Positions 54,017 to 62,321 of a stretch of 64,000 nt of DNA are shown piece by piece. The translations under genes and the position numbers were made by a program. This stretch comes from Zavarzinia compransoris (GTDB taxonomy: Bacteria; Pseudomonadota; Alphaproteobacteria; Zavarziniales; Zavarziniaceae): positions 310,001 to 374,000 of the forward strand of contig NZ_QGLF01000003.1 in NCBI RefSeq assembly GCF_003173055.1, in the 5' to 3' direction. Within the stretch, counting starts at the first letter, position 1. Each line of letters opens with the position of its first letter. Under the pieces are notes generated by a model. It did no database searches, was not told the DNA's origin, and was given only the letters and a program-made list of their open reading frames with translations.

Positions 54017-54085
54017 GCATGATTTTCGGGGCCGCCCGGTTCCGCCATGGGCTTCGGCGGCGGAATGGGGTAGGAGTGGGGGATC

Positions 54086-54619
54086 ATGCCGATGACCGAT
54101 CTCGATCTCTTCGCCCGGCTCGATGCGCTCGGGCTCGCGCACCGCACCGTCGCCCATGACGCCGCCCATACCGTCGAGGAAGCCCAGGCCCTGCGTGGGC
54201 AATTGCCCGGCGGACACGCCAAGAACCTGTTCCTGAAGGACAGGAAGGGCGGCTTCTGGCTGGTGGTGGCCGAGGAAAATGTCCGGGTCGACCTGACGGC
54301 CCTGGAAAAGCACCTGGGCGCGCCCCGCCTGTCGTTCGGCACCCCGGAGGCGATGCTGGCGATTCTGGGCGTGACGCCCGGTTCGGTGACGCCCTTCACC
54401 CTGGCCAACGAAAGCGCCGCCGGCGTCCGCCTGGTGCTGGACAGCGGCCTGCTTGCCTTCGATCCGCTGAACTTCCATCCCCTTCGCAACGACCGCACCA
54501 CGGCGATCGCCCGGGCCGATTTCCTCCGCTTCCTCGAGGCGACGGGCCATGTCCCGGCCCTCGTCGACCTGGCGGCGGTGACGGCGGCGCGGGCGGCCGC
54601 CAAGGGCGAGGCGCCCTGA
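54086..54619 (+). CDS. ProX/YbaK-type aminoacyl-tRNA deacylase
   Basis: A 177-aa single-domain homologue of the prolyl-tRNA synthetase editing domain (INS/YbaK superfamily), most like ProX (ProXp-Ala), which hydrolyses Ala-tRNA(Pro). Evidence is HTVEEAQALRGQLPGGHAKN with the conserved Lys, then LFLKDRKGGFWLVVAEEN, LGVTPGSVTPFTLAN and VLDSGLLAFDPLNFHPLRND. The usual active-site pattern is present. It is monocistronic. The tRNA-Gly genes lie upstream in opposite orientation. Confidence 0.9.
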   Translation: MPMTDLDLFARLDALGLAHRTVAHDAAHTVEEAQALRGQLPGGHAKNLFLKDRKGGFWLVVAEENVRVDLTALEKHLGAPRLSFGTPEAMLAILGVTPGSVTPFTLANESAAGVRLVLDSGLLAFDPLNFHPLRNDRTTAIARADFLRFLEATGHVPALVDLAAVTAARAAAKGEAP

Positions 54620-54630
54620 CGCCCTCTCGC

Positions 54631-54680
54631 CCGCTTGCAGATCGGCTCATCCGCTTGCAGATCGGTCTGTCTGCTTGCAG
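54631..54680. repeat. Three phased direct repeats (20-bp period)
   Basis: CCGCTTGCAG at 54631, again at 54651 and a variant CTGCTTGCAG at 54671: exactly 20 bp apart, about two helical turns, with GATCGG following the first two copies. It lies upstream of the cnoX-like gene. Confidence 0.75.
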
Positions 54681-54824
54681 ATACTGGCGCGGGCCCCATC
54701 TATGAGGTAATGCGAATGCGCGTGCCTTCGGCCGCGCGGACGCCTATTGATGGGCCGGGGCGCAACGCCCGGGTCCTTAACGCATCGCAAGCACGGTCAC
54801 AGCGACCAACGGACGGAATATAAG

Positions 54825-55757
54825 ATGGAAACCCTTATCGGCCAGGCCCCGTCGGGCGGCCTCAAGGGCGCCGGTGCCGCCGCCGCCGACCTGATCAAGG
54901 ACGTCAACCTCGCCAGCTTCCGCCAGGATGTGCTCGACGCCTCGCGCAAGGTGCCGGTCATCGTCGATTTCTGGGCCCCCTGGTGCGGGCCCTGCCGCCA
55001 GCTCGGCCCCCTGCTGGAAAAGGCGGTGCTGGCCGCCGGCGGCGCCGTGCTCATGGCCAAGATCGACGTCGACCAGAACCCCGAGATCGCGCAACAGATG
55101 CGCATCCAGTCGATTCCCGCGGTCTATGCCTTCTATCAGGGCCAGCCGGTCGACGGCTTCCAGGGCGCCCTGCCGGAAAGCCAGGTGAAGGCTTTCGTCG
55201 ACCGCCTGGTGAAAATGTCCGGCGGCGCCTCGCCCGTCGACGACGTGCTGGAGTTCGCCCGCACCGCCGTCGCCGAGGGCCGGCTGGACGAGGCGGAAGC
55301 CGCCTATGCCGAAGTCCTCCAGGCCGAGGACCAGCACCACGGCGCCCTGGCCGGCCTCGCCAAGATCGCCGTCGCCCGCGGCAGCCTGGACGAGGCGGCG
55401 GAATTCCTCGCCGCGATCCCGGAGGAAAAGGCCAATGACGCCGAGGTCGCCGGCGCCCGTTCCGCCCTGGCCCTGGCCCATGAGGCGGCCGATGTCGGCG
55501 AACTGGGGCCCCTGCTGGCCGCGGTCGAGGCCGATCCCGCCGATTTCCAGGCCCGCTTCGACCTCGCCGTCGCCCTGCATGCCGAGGGCCGCAACGGCGA
55601 GGCGATCGACCACCTGCTCGACATCGTCAAGCGGGACCGCAAGTGGAACGACGAGGCCGCGCGCAAGCAGCTGGTGAAGCTGTTCGACGTGCTCGGCTTC
55701 GAGGACCCGCTGGCGGCCGACGGGCGCCGGCGCCTGTCGTCGATCCTCTTCGCCTGA
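54825..55757 (+). CDS. cnoX: CnoX-like thioredoxin-TPR chaperedoxin
   Basis: A 310-aa protein with an N-terminal thioredoxin domain (active site APWCGPCRQLGPLL, Cys54-Gly-Pro-Cys57, then IPAVYAFYQGQPVDGF) and a C-terminal tetratricopeptide-like domain (LDEAEAAYAEVLQAEDQHHG, SLDEAAEFLAAIPEEK). CnoX/YbbN proteins hold oxidised proteins for GroEL and DnaK; unlike the E. coli form, this one keeps a full CxxC, implying redox activity. The ATG at 54825 follows AGATAAG. A LON-domain gene follows 16 bases later. Confidence 0.92.
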   Translation: METLIGQAPSGGLKGAGAAAADLIKDVNLASFRQDVLDASRKVPVIVDFWAPWCGPCRQLGPLLEKAVLAAGGAVLMAKIDVDQNPEIAQQMRIQSIPAVYAFYQGQPVDGFQGALPESQVKAFVDRLVKMSGGASPVDDVLEFARTAVAEGRLDEAEAAYAEVLQAEDQHHGALAGLAKIAVARGSLDEAAEFLAAIPEEKANDAEVAGARSALALAHEAADVGELGPLLAAVEADPADFQARFDLAVALHAEGRNGEAIDHLLDIVKRDRKWNDEAARKQLVKLFDVLGFEDPLAADGRRRLSSILFA

Positions 55758-55773
55758 ACGGGGACGGGCGGCC

Positions 55774-56442
55774 ATGTCGGCCAGCGCCGGGCTGATCGGC
55801 TTCGACGAACTGCCGTCGATCCTGCCGGTCTTTCCCTTGAGCGGGGCCCTGCTGCTGCCCCGCGGCCGCCTGCCGCTGAATATTTTCGAGCCGCGCTATC
55901 TGGCCATGGTGCGCGACGCCATGGCCGGGCACCGGCTGATCGGCATGGTCCAGCCCCTGGACAGCCACAGCCGCGAGGCGGAGCCGGCGATCTTCCAGGT
56001 CGGCTGCGCCGGCAAGATCACGGCCTTTTCCGAGACCGGCGACGGCCGCTTCATGATCACCCTGACCGGGATCGGCCGTTTCCGGATCGCCACCGAACTG
56101 GCGCGGGTGACGCCCTATCGCCAGGTGGTCGCGGATTTCGCCGCCTATGCCGCCGATTTCGATCCCCCGCCGGAACCTTCGGGGTTCGAGCGCAGCCGGC
56201 TTTATCCGGTGCTGCGGTCCTATCTCGAACTGCACGGCCTCAACGCCGACTGGCAGGCGATCGAACGGGCCCCGGCCGAACCCCTGGTCAATGCGCTGGC
56301 CATGATCTGCCCCTTTTCGCCGGCGGAAAAACAGGCCCTGCTCGAGGCGGAGGATCTGTCGGCGCGGGCCGACGCCATGATCACCCTGCTCGGCATGGCG
56401 GTCGCCGCGCGCCCCGGCGAACCCGAAACCCCTTTGCAATAG
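55774..56442 (+). CDS. LON-substrate-binding-domain protein
   Basis: A 222-aa protein consisting only of the N-terminal LON domain (PUA-like fold), without ATPase or protease parts. Typical sequences are [40 protein letters not shown] and [15 protein letters not shown]. Such stand-alone LON-N proteins may bind unfolded substrates. It follows cnoX and precedes a Trm112-like gene, the usual alphaproteobacterial order, probably one operon. Confidence 0.9.
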   Translation: MSASAGLIGFDELPSILPVFPLSGALLLPRGRLPLNIFEPRYLAMVRDAMAGHRLIGMVQPLDSHSREAEPAIFQVGCAGKITAFSETGDGRFMITLTGIGRFRIATELARVTPYRQVVADFAAYAADFDPPPEPSGFERSRLYPVLRSYLELHGLNADWQAIERAPAEPLVNALAMICPFSPAEKQALLEAEDLSARADAMITLLGMAVAARPGEPETPLQ

Positions 56443-56453
56443 GATCTCCCGTC

Positions 56454-56663
56454 ATGAGCGATACGACGACGAACGGCACGGTCGATCCGAAGCTGCTCGA
56501 AATCCTGGTCTGCCCGGCCTCGCGCCAGAAGCTGCGCTATGACCGGGAGCGGGGCGAACTCGTCTCCGATGCCGCACGGCTGGCCTATCCGATCCGCGAC
56601 GGCATTCCGATCATGCTGATCGACGAGGCGCGGCGCCTGGACGAGGAAGGCGGCCCGGCGTGA
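56454..56663 (+). CDS. Trm112-family protein
   Basis: A 69-aa Trm112-like protein. Trm112 activates methyltransferases of tRNA, rRNA and release factors. The signature ends are [17 protein letters not shown] and [20 protein letters not shown]. Only one Cys of the eukaryotic zinc set remains, as in many bacterial members. Its stop overlaps the next gene's GTG start (GTGA). Confidence 0.92.
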   Translation: MSDTTTNGTVDPKLLEILVCPASRQKLRYDRERGELVSDAARLAYPIRDGIPIMLIDEARRLDEEGGPA

Positions 56664-57031
56664 CCGGCGCGGCGGGCGGCGGCGAGCCCTGGCCGCTGGA
56701 AATCCGCATCCGCCGGGCGGAGCGGGCCCTTGAAGTCGATTGGGACGACGGCCGCAAGGACCGTATCCCGGCCGAACTGCTGCGGGTCGAAAGCCCCTCG
56801 GCCGAGGTCCAGGGCCATGGCCCCGCGACCAAGCGCCTGGTCGCGGGCAAGCGCCATGTCGCCGTCGTCGGGGCGGAGCCGGTCGGCCATTATGCCGTCC
56901 GCCTGATCTTCGACGACGGCCATGACAGCGGCCTCTACACCTGGGCGACCTTGCGCCGCTTCGGCGAGGATCAGGCCCAGATGTTCGTCGCCTATCTGGA
57001 GGCGCTGAGCGCCAAGGGCCTGATGCGCTGA
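56660..57031 (+). CDS. DUF971 protein
   Basis: A 123-aa DUF971 protein, related to the N-terminal zinc domain of gamma-butyrobetaine hydroxylase. The patterns [20 protein letters not shown] and [20 protein letters not shown] (about residues 75-94) define the family. The start is GTG. It ends the cnoX-LON-Trm112 operon. No enzymatic residues are evident and the role is unknown. It is convergent with the GNAT gene. Confidence 0.88.
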   Translation: MTGAAGGGEPWPLEIRIRRAERALEVDWDDGRKDRIPAELLRVESPSAEVQGHGPATKRLVAGKRHVAVVGAEPVGHYAVRLIFDDGHDSGLYTWATLRRFGEDQAQMFVAYLEALSAKGLMR

Positions 57032-57056
57032 CGCCTTATCAACCTGCGACTGAGCC

Positions 57057-57557
57057 TTAACCTGCGACCGAGATGGTGCGCCGGTCGAAGACGCGGAAAC
57101 CGGCGTGGGCATAGGTGGCGATCGCCTTGGGGTGGTCCCAGCTGTCGGTGCGCAGCCAGACCCGCCGGGTGGGGCCCAGGCCCCAGAGGTCGACCAGCGC
57201 CTGATGCAGCAGGAAGGGGCCGAGTCCCCGGCCCTGAAGCACCGGGATCAGGCCGAAGTGGGTGAGTTCCACGGTGTCCCCGCCCGCGCCCGAAAATTCG
57301 CAGAAGCCGCCCGCCCGGCGCCCGAGCCGGAGGACATGGATATGGGTCGCCGGATCGCTCAGGAAGGCGTCCAGCGCCGAGGCGGCCATGGTGACATGCT
57401 CGTCCCAGCGCAAGGGATCGCCGACGGCGTGATAGAGGGCCAGGTAATCCTCGCGCGCAGGGGCCTCGCGCCGGACGATGGCGTCGGCCGGCGCCAGGGG
57501 CTTCGCGCCGCGCGGCGGCCCCAGCATTTCCATGTAGGTCACGACCAGCTGTGCCAT
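57057..57557 (-). CDS. GNAT-family N-acetyltransferase
   Basis: A 166-aa GNAT acetyltransferase. Motif A for acetyl-CoA is LIPVLQGRGLGPFLLHQALV (about residues 105-124), and the C-terminal YAHAGFRVFDRRTISVAG is typical. The N-terminus MAQLVVTYMEMLGPPRG belongs to a subgroup that often sits near quinone or cell-envelope genes. The substrate cannot be told. The ATG at 57557 is preferred over upstream codons that overlap the next gene. Confidence 0.83.
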   Translation of the reverse strand: MAQLVVTYMEMLGPPRGAKPLAPADAIVRREAPAREDYLALYHAVGDPLRWDEHVTMAASALDAFLSDPATHIHVLRLGRRAGGFCEFSGAGGDTVELTHFGLIPVLQGRGLGPFLLHQALVDLWGLGPTRRVWLRTDSWDHPKAIATYAHAGFRVFDRRTISVAG

Positions 57558-57573
57558 CGGCGGCACCAATCCC

Positions 57574-58920
57574 TTAAAGCGGCCTGCCGTCCAGCAACCG
57601 GGGCAGCTTCCCGATACTACCACGGGCATGTTGCATGAAGAATTTCTTCAGCGGCGGCAGGCGATTGACGGCGGCGAGGCCGAGGTCGCGAAGCAGGCGG
57701 ACCGGCGGCGCATCGTTCGAGAACAGGCGGTTGAGCCCGTCCATCACCGTGCCCATGACCACGGAATCGAGCCGGCGCCAGCGTTCGTAGCGCGCGAGCA
57801 GGGTCGGGTCGCCGGGATCGAGGCCCAGCCGGCAGCCGTCCGCCAGCACTTCGGCCAGGGCCGCGACATCGCGCAGGCCGAGATTGAGGCCCTGGCCGGC
57901 GATCGGGTGCAGGCCGTGGGCCGAATCGCCGACCAGCGCCAGCCGGCGCTCGACGAAGCGGGTCGCGATGTGAAAGCCGAGGGGGTAGGAAAAGCGCGGC
58001 CCGACCGCCCGGGCCGCGCCCAGGTGGGTGCCGAAGCGGCGCCGCATCTCGGCATCGAAATCGGCCGCGTCCAGGGCGATCAGGGCGGGGGCGAGGTCGG
58101 CTCGCTCGGTCCAGACCAGGGACGAGCGGTTGCCGGTCATGGGCAGGATGGCGAAGGGGCCGCCGGGCAGGAAATGCTCGTAGGCGACGCCCGCGTGGGG
58201 GCGCTCGTGCTCGACCGTGGCGACGATGCCCGCCTGGCGGTAGTCCCAGGCCACGGTCCTGATGCCCGCCGCCTCGCGCAGCGGCGAATGGCGGCCGTCG
58301 CAGGCGACGATCAGGCGGCAGCGCACCGCCCGCCCGTCCGCCAGGGTGGCGGTGGCGAAGGCGCCGTCCCGGGCGGTGGCGGCGACCTTGACCGGGGCGA
58401 GCAGGCGGACCCGCTCCTCGGCGGCCAGAGCGGTTTCCGGCAAAACCGCTCCATTCAATGACATTTGAGCGAATTGCCGATTCGATGAATCGGCAATTCG
58501 CTCTAGCGCCCGGTGCAGGGCGATGCGGATATGGCGGTTCTCCACCATCAGGCCGAAAGGCTCGGCCCCAACGTCGCCGTGGTGGAAGTGCAGGAACAGG
58601 GGCGACGCCGCCTCGCCCAGCCGCCCGTCGGTGACATGGATGTCGAGGATCGGCTGGCCGTCCGCCGCGAGCGCGTCATAGAGCCCGAGCGCCCGGTACA
58701 ATTGGCACGAGCCATGGGCAAGCGCCGACACCCGGCCGTCGAAGGCGGGCAGGAGGGTCGGCGGCGGCGGCGTTTCCTCGGCGACGATGACCGAAAGCCC
58801 GGCGCGGGCGACGGCGATCGCCGCGGTCAGGCCGATCATGCCGCCGCCGACGATCAGGACATCGGTTGTCAGGGTCTCGGGGGCCGCAGGGCGGAAGGCG
58901 GGTTCGGGGCCGGTCGTCAT
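57574..58920 (-). CDS. ubiH: UbiH/UbiF-type FAD monooxygenase with inserted palindromic element
   Basis: A 448-aa flavin hydroxylase of ubiquinone synthesis. The FAD motif VLIVGGGMIGLTAAIAVARA, the DG motif VACDGRHSPLREAAGI and RRLALVGDSAHGLHPIAGQG are intact. Between the helix IRIALHRALE and the strand VRLLAPVKV, where relatives have only a few residues, about 26 extra residues (139-165) are encoded by a 78-bp palindromic repeat at 58427-58504. The frame is kept through it, so the enzyme may be functional with a surface loop. The start at 58920 fits the family. Confidence 0.88.
   Translation of the reverse strand: MTTGPEPAFRPAAPETLTTDVLIVGGGMIGLTAAIAVARAGLSVIVAEETPPPPTLLPAFDGRVSALAHGSCQLYRALGLYDALAADGQPILDIHVTDGRLGEAASPLFLHFHHGDVGAEPFGLMVENRHIRIALHRALERIADSSNRQFAQMSLNGAVLPETALAAEERVRLLAPVKVAATARDGAFATATLADGRAVRCRLIVACDGRHSPLREAAGIRTVAWDYRQAGIVATVEHERPHAGVAYEHFLPGGPFAILPMTGNRSSLVWTERADLAPALIALDAADFDAEMRRRFGTHLGAARAVGPRFSYPLGFHIATRFVERRLALVGDSAHGLHPIAGQGLNLGLRDVAALAEVLADGCRLGLDPGDPTLLARYERWRRLDSVVMGTVMDGLNRLFSNDAPPVRLLRDLGLAAVNRLPPLKKFFMQHARGSIGKLPRLLDGRPL
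58427..58504. repeat. Double-hairpin palindromic repeat inside ubiH, in frame
   Basis: A 78-bp element bounded by AGAGC and GCTCT. It has one hairpin with arms AGCGGTTT and AAACCGCT and a longer palindrome GAGCGAATTGCCGATTC with its complement, joined by a short AT-rich linker (CATTCAATGACATTT). The structure parallels the intergenic copy at 14631-14732 but the sequence has diverged. It contributes 26 codons to ubiH without a stop. Confidence 0.85.
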
Positions 58921-59212
58921 AGGGGGATATTGCCCCAAGCCCCCGGCCTGTCCAGTCCGAGATGGGCGGAGGGGGGCAGAAACGAAACGCGCCCGATCGA
59001 GGGGGGATCGATCGGGCGCTATCGCGTTATTGGGAAACGCGCGCGGTACCGATTGGGGGGAAGGTACCGCTGAGGAACCGCCGGGCCATTGGGGGGTGCC
59101 CGTCGGCGTCCTGTTGTTCACAAGATGGGCGCGTTTGGCCCCGGATTCAACGATTAGCTTCATGCATCACATGCAGCTCTGTGTTGACCCGCGCCCATCT
59201 TTTACTTTCGTC
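58921..59212. other. Intergenic region with three hairpins bearing hexa-G/C loops
   Basis: This 292-base gap lies 3' of the pot operon and 5' of ubiH, both read leftward. Hairpins occur at 58989-59019, 59043-59070 and about 59082-59100, each with a GGGGGG (plus strand) or CCCCCC (minus strand) in or next to the loop. A fourth G6 run is at 58971. No gene is visible. Confidence 0.7.
58978..59019 (-). terminator. Probable intrinsic terminator of the pot operon
   Basis: On the minus strand a perfect 12-bp stem GCGCCCGATCGA/TCGATCGGGCGC (59008-59019 with 58989-59000), loop TCCCCCC, is followed by GTTTCGTTTCT. It is about 190 bases past the potI stop. Confidence 0.75.
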
Positions 59213-60031
59213 TCAGCTCTCGGCCGCCGCCATGCGCTCGGCGCGCTGGCGTTCGACCATGGCCCGTTTCTGCACCAGGGAGGCGGCGATGACGCCGATC
59301 GCGACCACCAGGATCATGATCGTGGAGAGGGCGTTGATCTCCGGCTTCACGCCCAGCTTCACGGCCGAGAAGATCTTCACCGGCAGCGTGTCCCAGCCCG
59401 GCCCCGAGGTGAAGGAGGTGATCACCACATTGTCGAGGGAGAGGGTGAAGGACAGCAGCCAGCCCGAGACCAGCGCGGGCGCGATCACCGGCAGGGTGAT
59501 GACGAAGAAGGTCTTGAACGGCGTCGCCCCCAGGTCCTGGGCCGCCTCTTCGATCGAGCGGTCGAAGGAGACGAGGCGGGACTGCACGACGACGGCGACA
59601 TAGGACATGCAGAACGAGGTGTGGGCGATGATCATGGTGCCGAGCCCCCGCCCCCAGTCGATCGAGACGAAGAGGAGGAGGAGCGACAGGCCGGTGATCA
59701 CCTCGGGCATGACGAGCGGCGCATAGATCATGCCCGAGAACAGGGTGCGCCCGCGGAAACTGGTGAAACGGGCCATGACGAAGCCCGCCACCGTGCCGAG
59801 CACGACCGAAAGCGTGGATGCCGCGGCCGCCAGCAGCAGCGAGATCCAGGCGGCGCCGAGAAGGTCGTCGTTCTGGAACAATTCCCCGTACCAGCGGAAG
59901 GAAAAGCCGCCCCAGACGTTCACCAGCCGGCTGTCGTTGAACGAGAAGAAGACGAGGATGAGGATCGGGATATAGAGGAAGGCGAAGCCGAAGGTCAGCG
60001 CCACCAGGTTGATCTTGCTCAGTCCCTTCAT
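59213..60031 (-). CDS. potI: Polyamine ABC transporter permease PotI/PotC-like
   Basis: A 272-aa inner-membrane permease of the spermidine/putrescine importer, with six predicted helices. The EAA loop that contacts the ATPase is RSIEEAAQDLGATPFKTFFV (about residues 160-179). The N-terminal LVALTFGFAFLYIPILILV and SGWLLSFTLSLDNVVITSF are typical for PotC/PotI. The start ATG overlaps the potH stop (ATGA). Confidence 0.93.
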   Translation of the reverse strand: MKGLSKINLVALTFGFAFLYIPILILVFFSFNDSRLVNVWGGFSFRWYGELFQNDDLLGAAWISLLLAAAASTLSVVLGTVAGFVMARFTSFRGRTLFSGMIYAPLVMPEVITGLSLLLLFVSIDWGRGLGTMIIAHTSFCMSYVAVVVQSRLVSFDRSIEEAAQDLGATPFKTFFVITLPVIAPALVSGWLLSFTLSLDNVVITSFTSGPGWDTLPVKIFSAVKLGVKPEINALSTIMILVVAIGVIAASLVQKRAMVERQRAERMAAAES

Positions 60032-61074
60032 CGGCCGGCCTCCTGCAATCGCGCCTGCTGGCGCTGGAACGCCATGATCGGAATGACCAGGATCAGCAGG
60101 AGAATGACCGAGACGGCCGCCGCCAGCGGCCAGTTCCGTTCGCTGGCGAAGTCGGTGAAGAGCTTGCGCCCGATCACGCGGACATTGTCGCCCGACATCA
60201 GCTCCGGAATGACGTATTCGCCCACCGCCGGGATGAAGACGAGAAAGCAGCCGGCGATGATGCCCGGGATCGCCAGCGGCACGGTCACCACCCAGAACGC
60301 CTTGATCGGCCGGCAGCCGAGGTCGGCCGCGGCTTCCAGCAGGGTCAGGTCCATGCGCTCCAGGTTGGCGTAGAGCGGCAGCACCATGAACGGCAGGTAG
60401 GAATAGACGATGCCGATATACATCGCCCATTCGGTGTTCAGGATGCGCAGGGGATCGTCCGGCGAAAGCACCCCGATCGAGATCAGGAACGTGTTCAGCA
60501 GCCCGCCCTCGGTCTTCAGGATCACGATCCAGGCATAGACGCGGATCAGGAACGAAGTCCAGAACGGCAGGATCACCAGCATCAGCAGGGTGGGGCGGAT
60601 CGATTCGCTGGCCCTCGCCATGGCATAGGCCATGGGAAAGCCGATGAGCAGGCAGAGCGCGGTCGAGATCGCCGCGATCTTGGCCGAGTTCAGATAGGCG
60701 CGGACATAGGTGTCCTCGGTGAAGATCGTCCAGTAGTTGGCGAGGTTCAGCTTCAGGTTCAGGTAATATTCGAAGCCGTCGTCGACGATCTCGATCAGTT
60801 GGGTATAGGGCGGGATCGCCAGGGCGGTCTCGGCGAAGCTGATCTTCAGGACGATGAAGAAGGGAATGAGGAAGAAGGCGAGCAGGAAGAGATAGGGCAG
60901 GGCGATGACCGCGCCCCGCCCGGTGAAGAGGGCCAGAAAGCGGATCACGGCCGGGGCCGCGAAGCCGAGGCCGTTGCGGCGGAGCCCGGCTTCCAGCGAA
61001 TCGAGGAAATCGCCGTGGTCGTGGGTGATGAGGGCGGCGGCCGGCCGGTCGGGGCTGTCGTCGGGCGCGCTCAT
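60028..61074 (-). CDS. potH: Polyamine ABC transporter permease PotH/PotB-like
   Basis: A 348-aa permease, longer than PotB by an N-terminal cytoplasmic extension (about 60 residues). The EAA loop is TLLEAAADLGCRPIKAFWVV, and PAVGEYVIPELMSGDNVRVI is the PotH/PotB signature. The first membrane helix is FLALFTGRGAVIALPYLFLL. The start at 61074 overlaps the potG stop. Confidence 0.93.
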   Translation of the reverse strand: MSAPDDSPDRPAAALITHDHGDFLDSLEAGLRRNGLGFAAPAVIRFLALFTGRGAVIALPYLFLLAFFLIPFFIVLKISFAETALAIPPYTQLIEIVDDGFEYYLNLKLNLANYWTIFTEDTYVRAYLNSAKIAAISTALCLLIGFPMAYAMARASESIRPTLLMLVILPFWTSFLIRVYAWIVILKTEGGLLNTFLISIGVLSPDDPLRILNTEWAMYIGIVYSYLPFMVLPLYANLERMDLTLLEAAADLGCRPIKAFWVVTVPLAIPGIIAGCFLVFIPAVGEYVIPELMSGDNVRVIGRKLFTDFASERNWPLAAAVSVILLLILVIPIMAFQRQQARLQEAGR

Positions 61075-62216
61075 GACACCAGTACCACCGCGCTGTCGGG
61101 GGCCCAGGTCAGATAGACCTCGTCGTTCCAGGTGATCGGCCGGTCGCGCAGGCGGCGCCGGTTGGCGACGGCGGCGGTGACCTTTTTGCCGTTCTCGAGC
61201 TTCACGTGATAGATCGTGAGGTTGCCGAGATAGCCGATGTCCCAGACCGCGCCCTTGATGCAATTATATTCGGGCTGCTCGGGCGGGGTCAGGGCGACGT
61301 CGATCTTCTCGGGCCGGACCGCGACCCAGACCGTGGCGCCCGAGGCGGCGGACGTGCCGCGGTCGACGTAGATATGGGTATCCGCCTCGGCCGAGGTGAT
61401 GATCACATGGTCCGACGCGACCTCGGCCAGGCGGCCTTCGAGGACGTTCACGTCGCCGATGAATTCGGCGACATAGCGGCTGTTCGGGTATTCGTAGATT
61501 TCGGCCGGGGTCGCCACCTGGGCGATGCGGCCGTGGTTCATCACCGCGATCCGCGACGAGACGGTCATCGCCTCTTCCTGGTCGTGGGTGACGATGACGA
61601 AGGTGATGCCCACCTGTTCCTGGATGGTCATCAGCTCGAACTGGGTCTGTTCGCGCAGCTTCTTGTCGAGGGCGCCCAGCGGCTCGTCGAGCAGCAGCAT
61701 CTTCGGCTTCTTGACCAGGGAGCGGGCCAGCGCCACGCGCTGGCGCTGGCCGCCGGAAAGCTGGTGCGGCTTGCGCTTGCCGAACTTGGTCAATTGGACG
61801 AGGTTCAGCATGTCCTCGACCCGGCGGGCGCGTTCCTCCTTGGGCACGCCGTCCTGGCGGAGACCGAAGGCGATATTGTCCTCGACGGTCATATGCGGGA
61901 ACAGGGCGTAGGACTGGAACATCATGTTCACCGGCCGCTCGTAGGGCGGCACGGCCGACATGTCGACGCCGTCGAGCTCGATCCGGCCCGCGGTCGGCCG
62001 TTCGAAGCCCGCCAGCATGCGCAGCAAGGTGGTCTTGCCGCAGCCCGACGGCCCGAGCAGCGAGAAGAACTCGCGCTGGTAGATGTCGAGGGTCAGATTG
62101 TCGACCGCCACGAAGTCGCCGAAGGTCTTGGTGACATTGACGATGCGAATGTAAGGCTTGGCCTGTGGGTCGTTCCACGGCTCGAACGGCACCCGCGAGG
62201 CGCTCGTCACATTCAT
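61071..62216 (-). CDS. potG: Polyamine ABC transporter ATPase PotG/PotA-like
   Basis: A 381-aa ABC ATPase powering the polyamine importer. Motifs are Walker A LLGPSGCGKTTLLRMLAGFE, signature HQLSGGQRQRVALARSLVKK and Walker B MLLLDEPLGALD. The C-terminal TOBE domain (VWVAVRPEKIDVALTPPEQ) identifies the PotA/PotG branch. It follows a terminator that separates it from potF, so its expression should be lower than that of the binding protein. Confidence 0.95.
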   Translation of the reverse strand: MNVTSASRVPFEPWNDPQAKPYIRIVNVTKTFGDFVAVDNLTLDIYQREFFSLLGPSGCGKTTLLRMLAGFERPTAGRIELDGVDMSAVPPYERPVNMMFQSYALFPHMTVEDNIAFGLRQDGVPKEERARRVEDMLNLVQLTKFGKRKPHQLSGGQRQRVALARSLVKKPKMLLLDEPLGALDKKLREQTQFELMTIQEQVGITFVIVTHDQEEAMTVSSRIAVMNHGRIAQVATPAEIYEYPNSRYVAEFIGDVNVLEGRLAEVASDHVIITSAEADTHIYVDRGTSAASGATVWVAVRPEKIDVALTPPEQPEYNCIKGAVWDIGYLGNLTIYHVKLENGKKVTAAVANRRRLRDRPITWNDEVYLTWAPDSAVVLVS

Positions 62217-62279
62217 CCCCTTAACCCCCTCTGAACCCCGCAGCCGGGAAACGCGTCACGATGAAAAAGGCCAGCGATG

Positions 62280-62310
62280 AAAAAAGGCCGGCGCCGCCCG
62301 GGCGCCGGCC
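62280..62310 (-). terminator. Intercistronic terminator between potF and potG
   Basis: On the minus strand GGCCGGCGCC/GGCGCCGGCC (10-bp perfect stem, loop CGGGC) is followed by six T. It would stop most transcripts after potF, leaving reduced read-through into potGHI. Confidence 0.92.
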
Positions 62311-62321
62311 GGTATCGGGCT

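Noticed and set aside
58965-59100. G-quadruplex from the four G6 runs
   Set aside because: The runs are 30-54 bases apart, too far for a usual intramolecular quadruplex; the hairpins explain the symmetry better.
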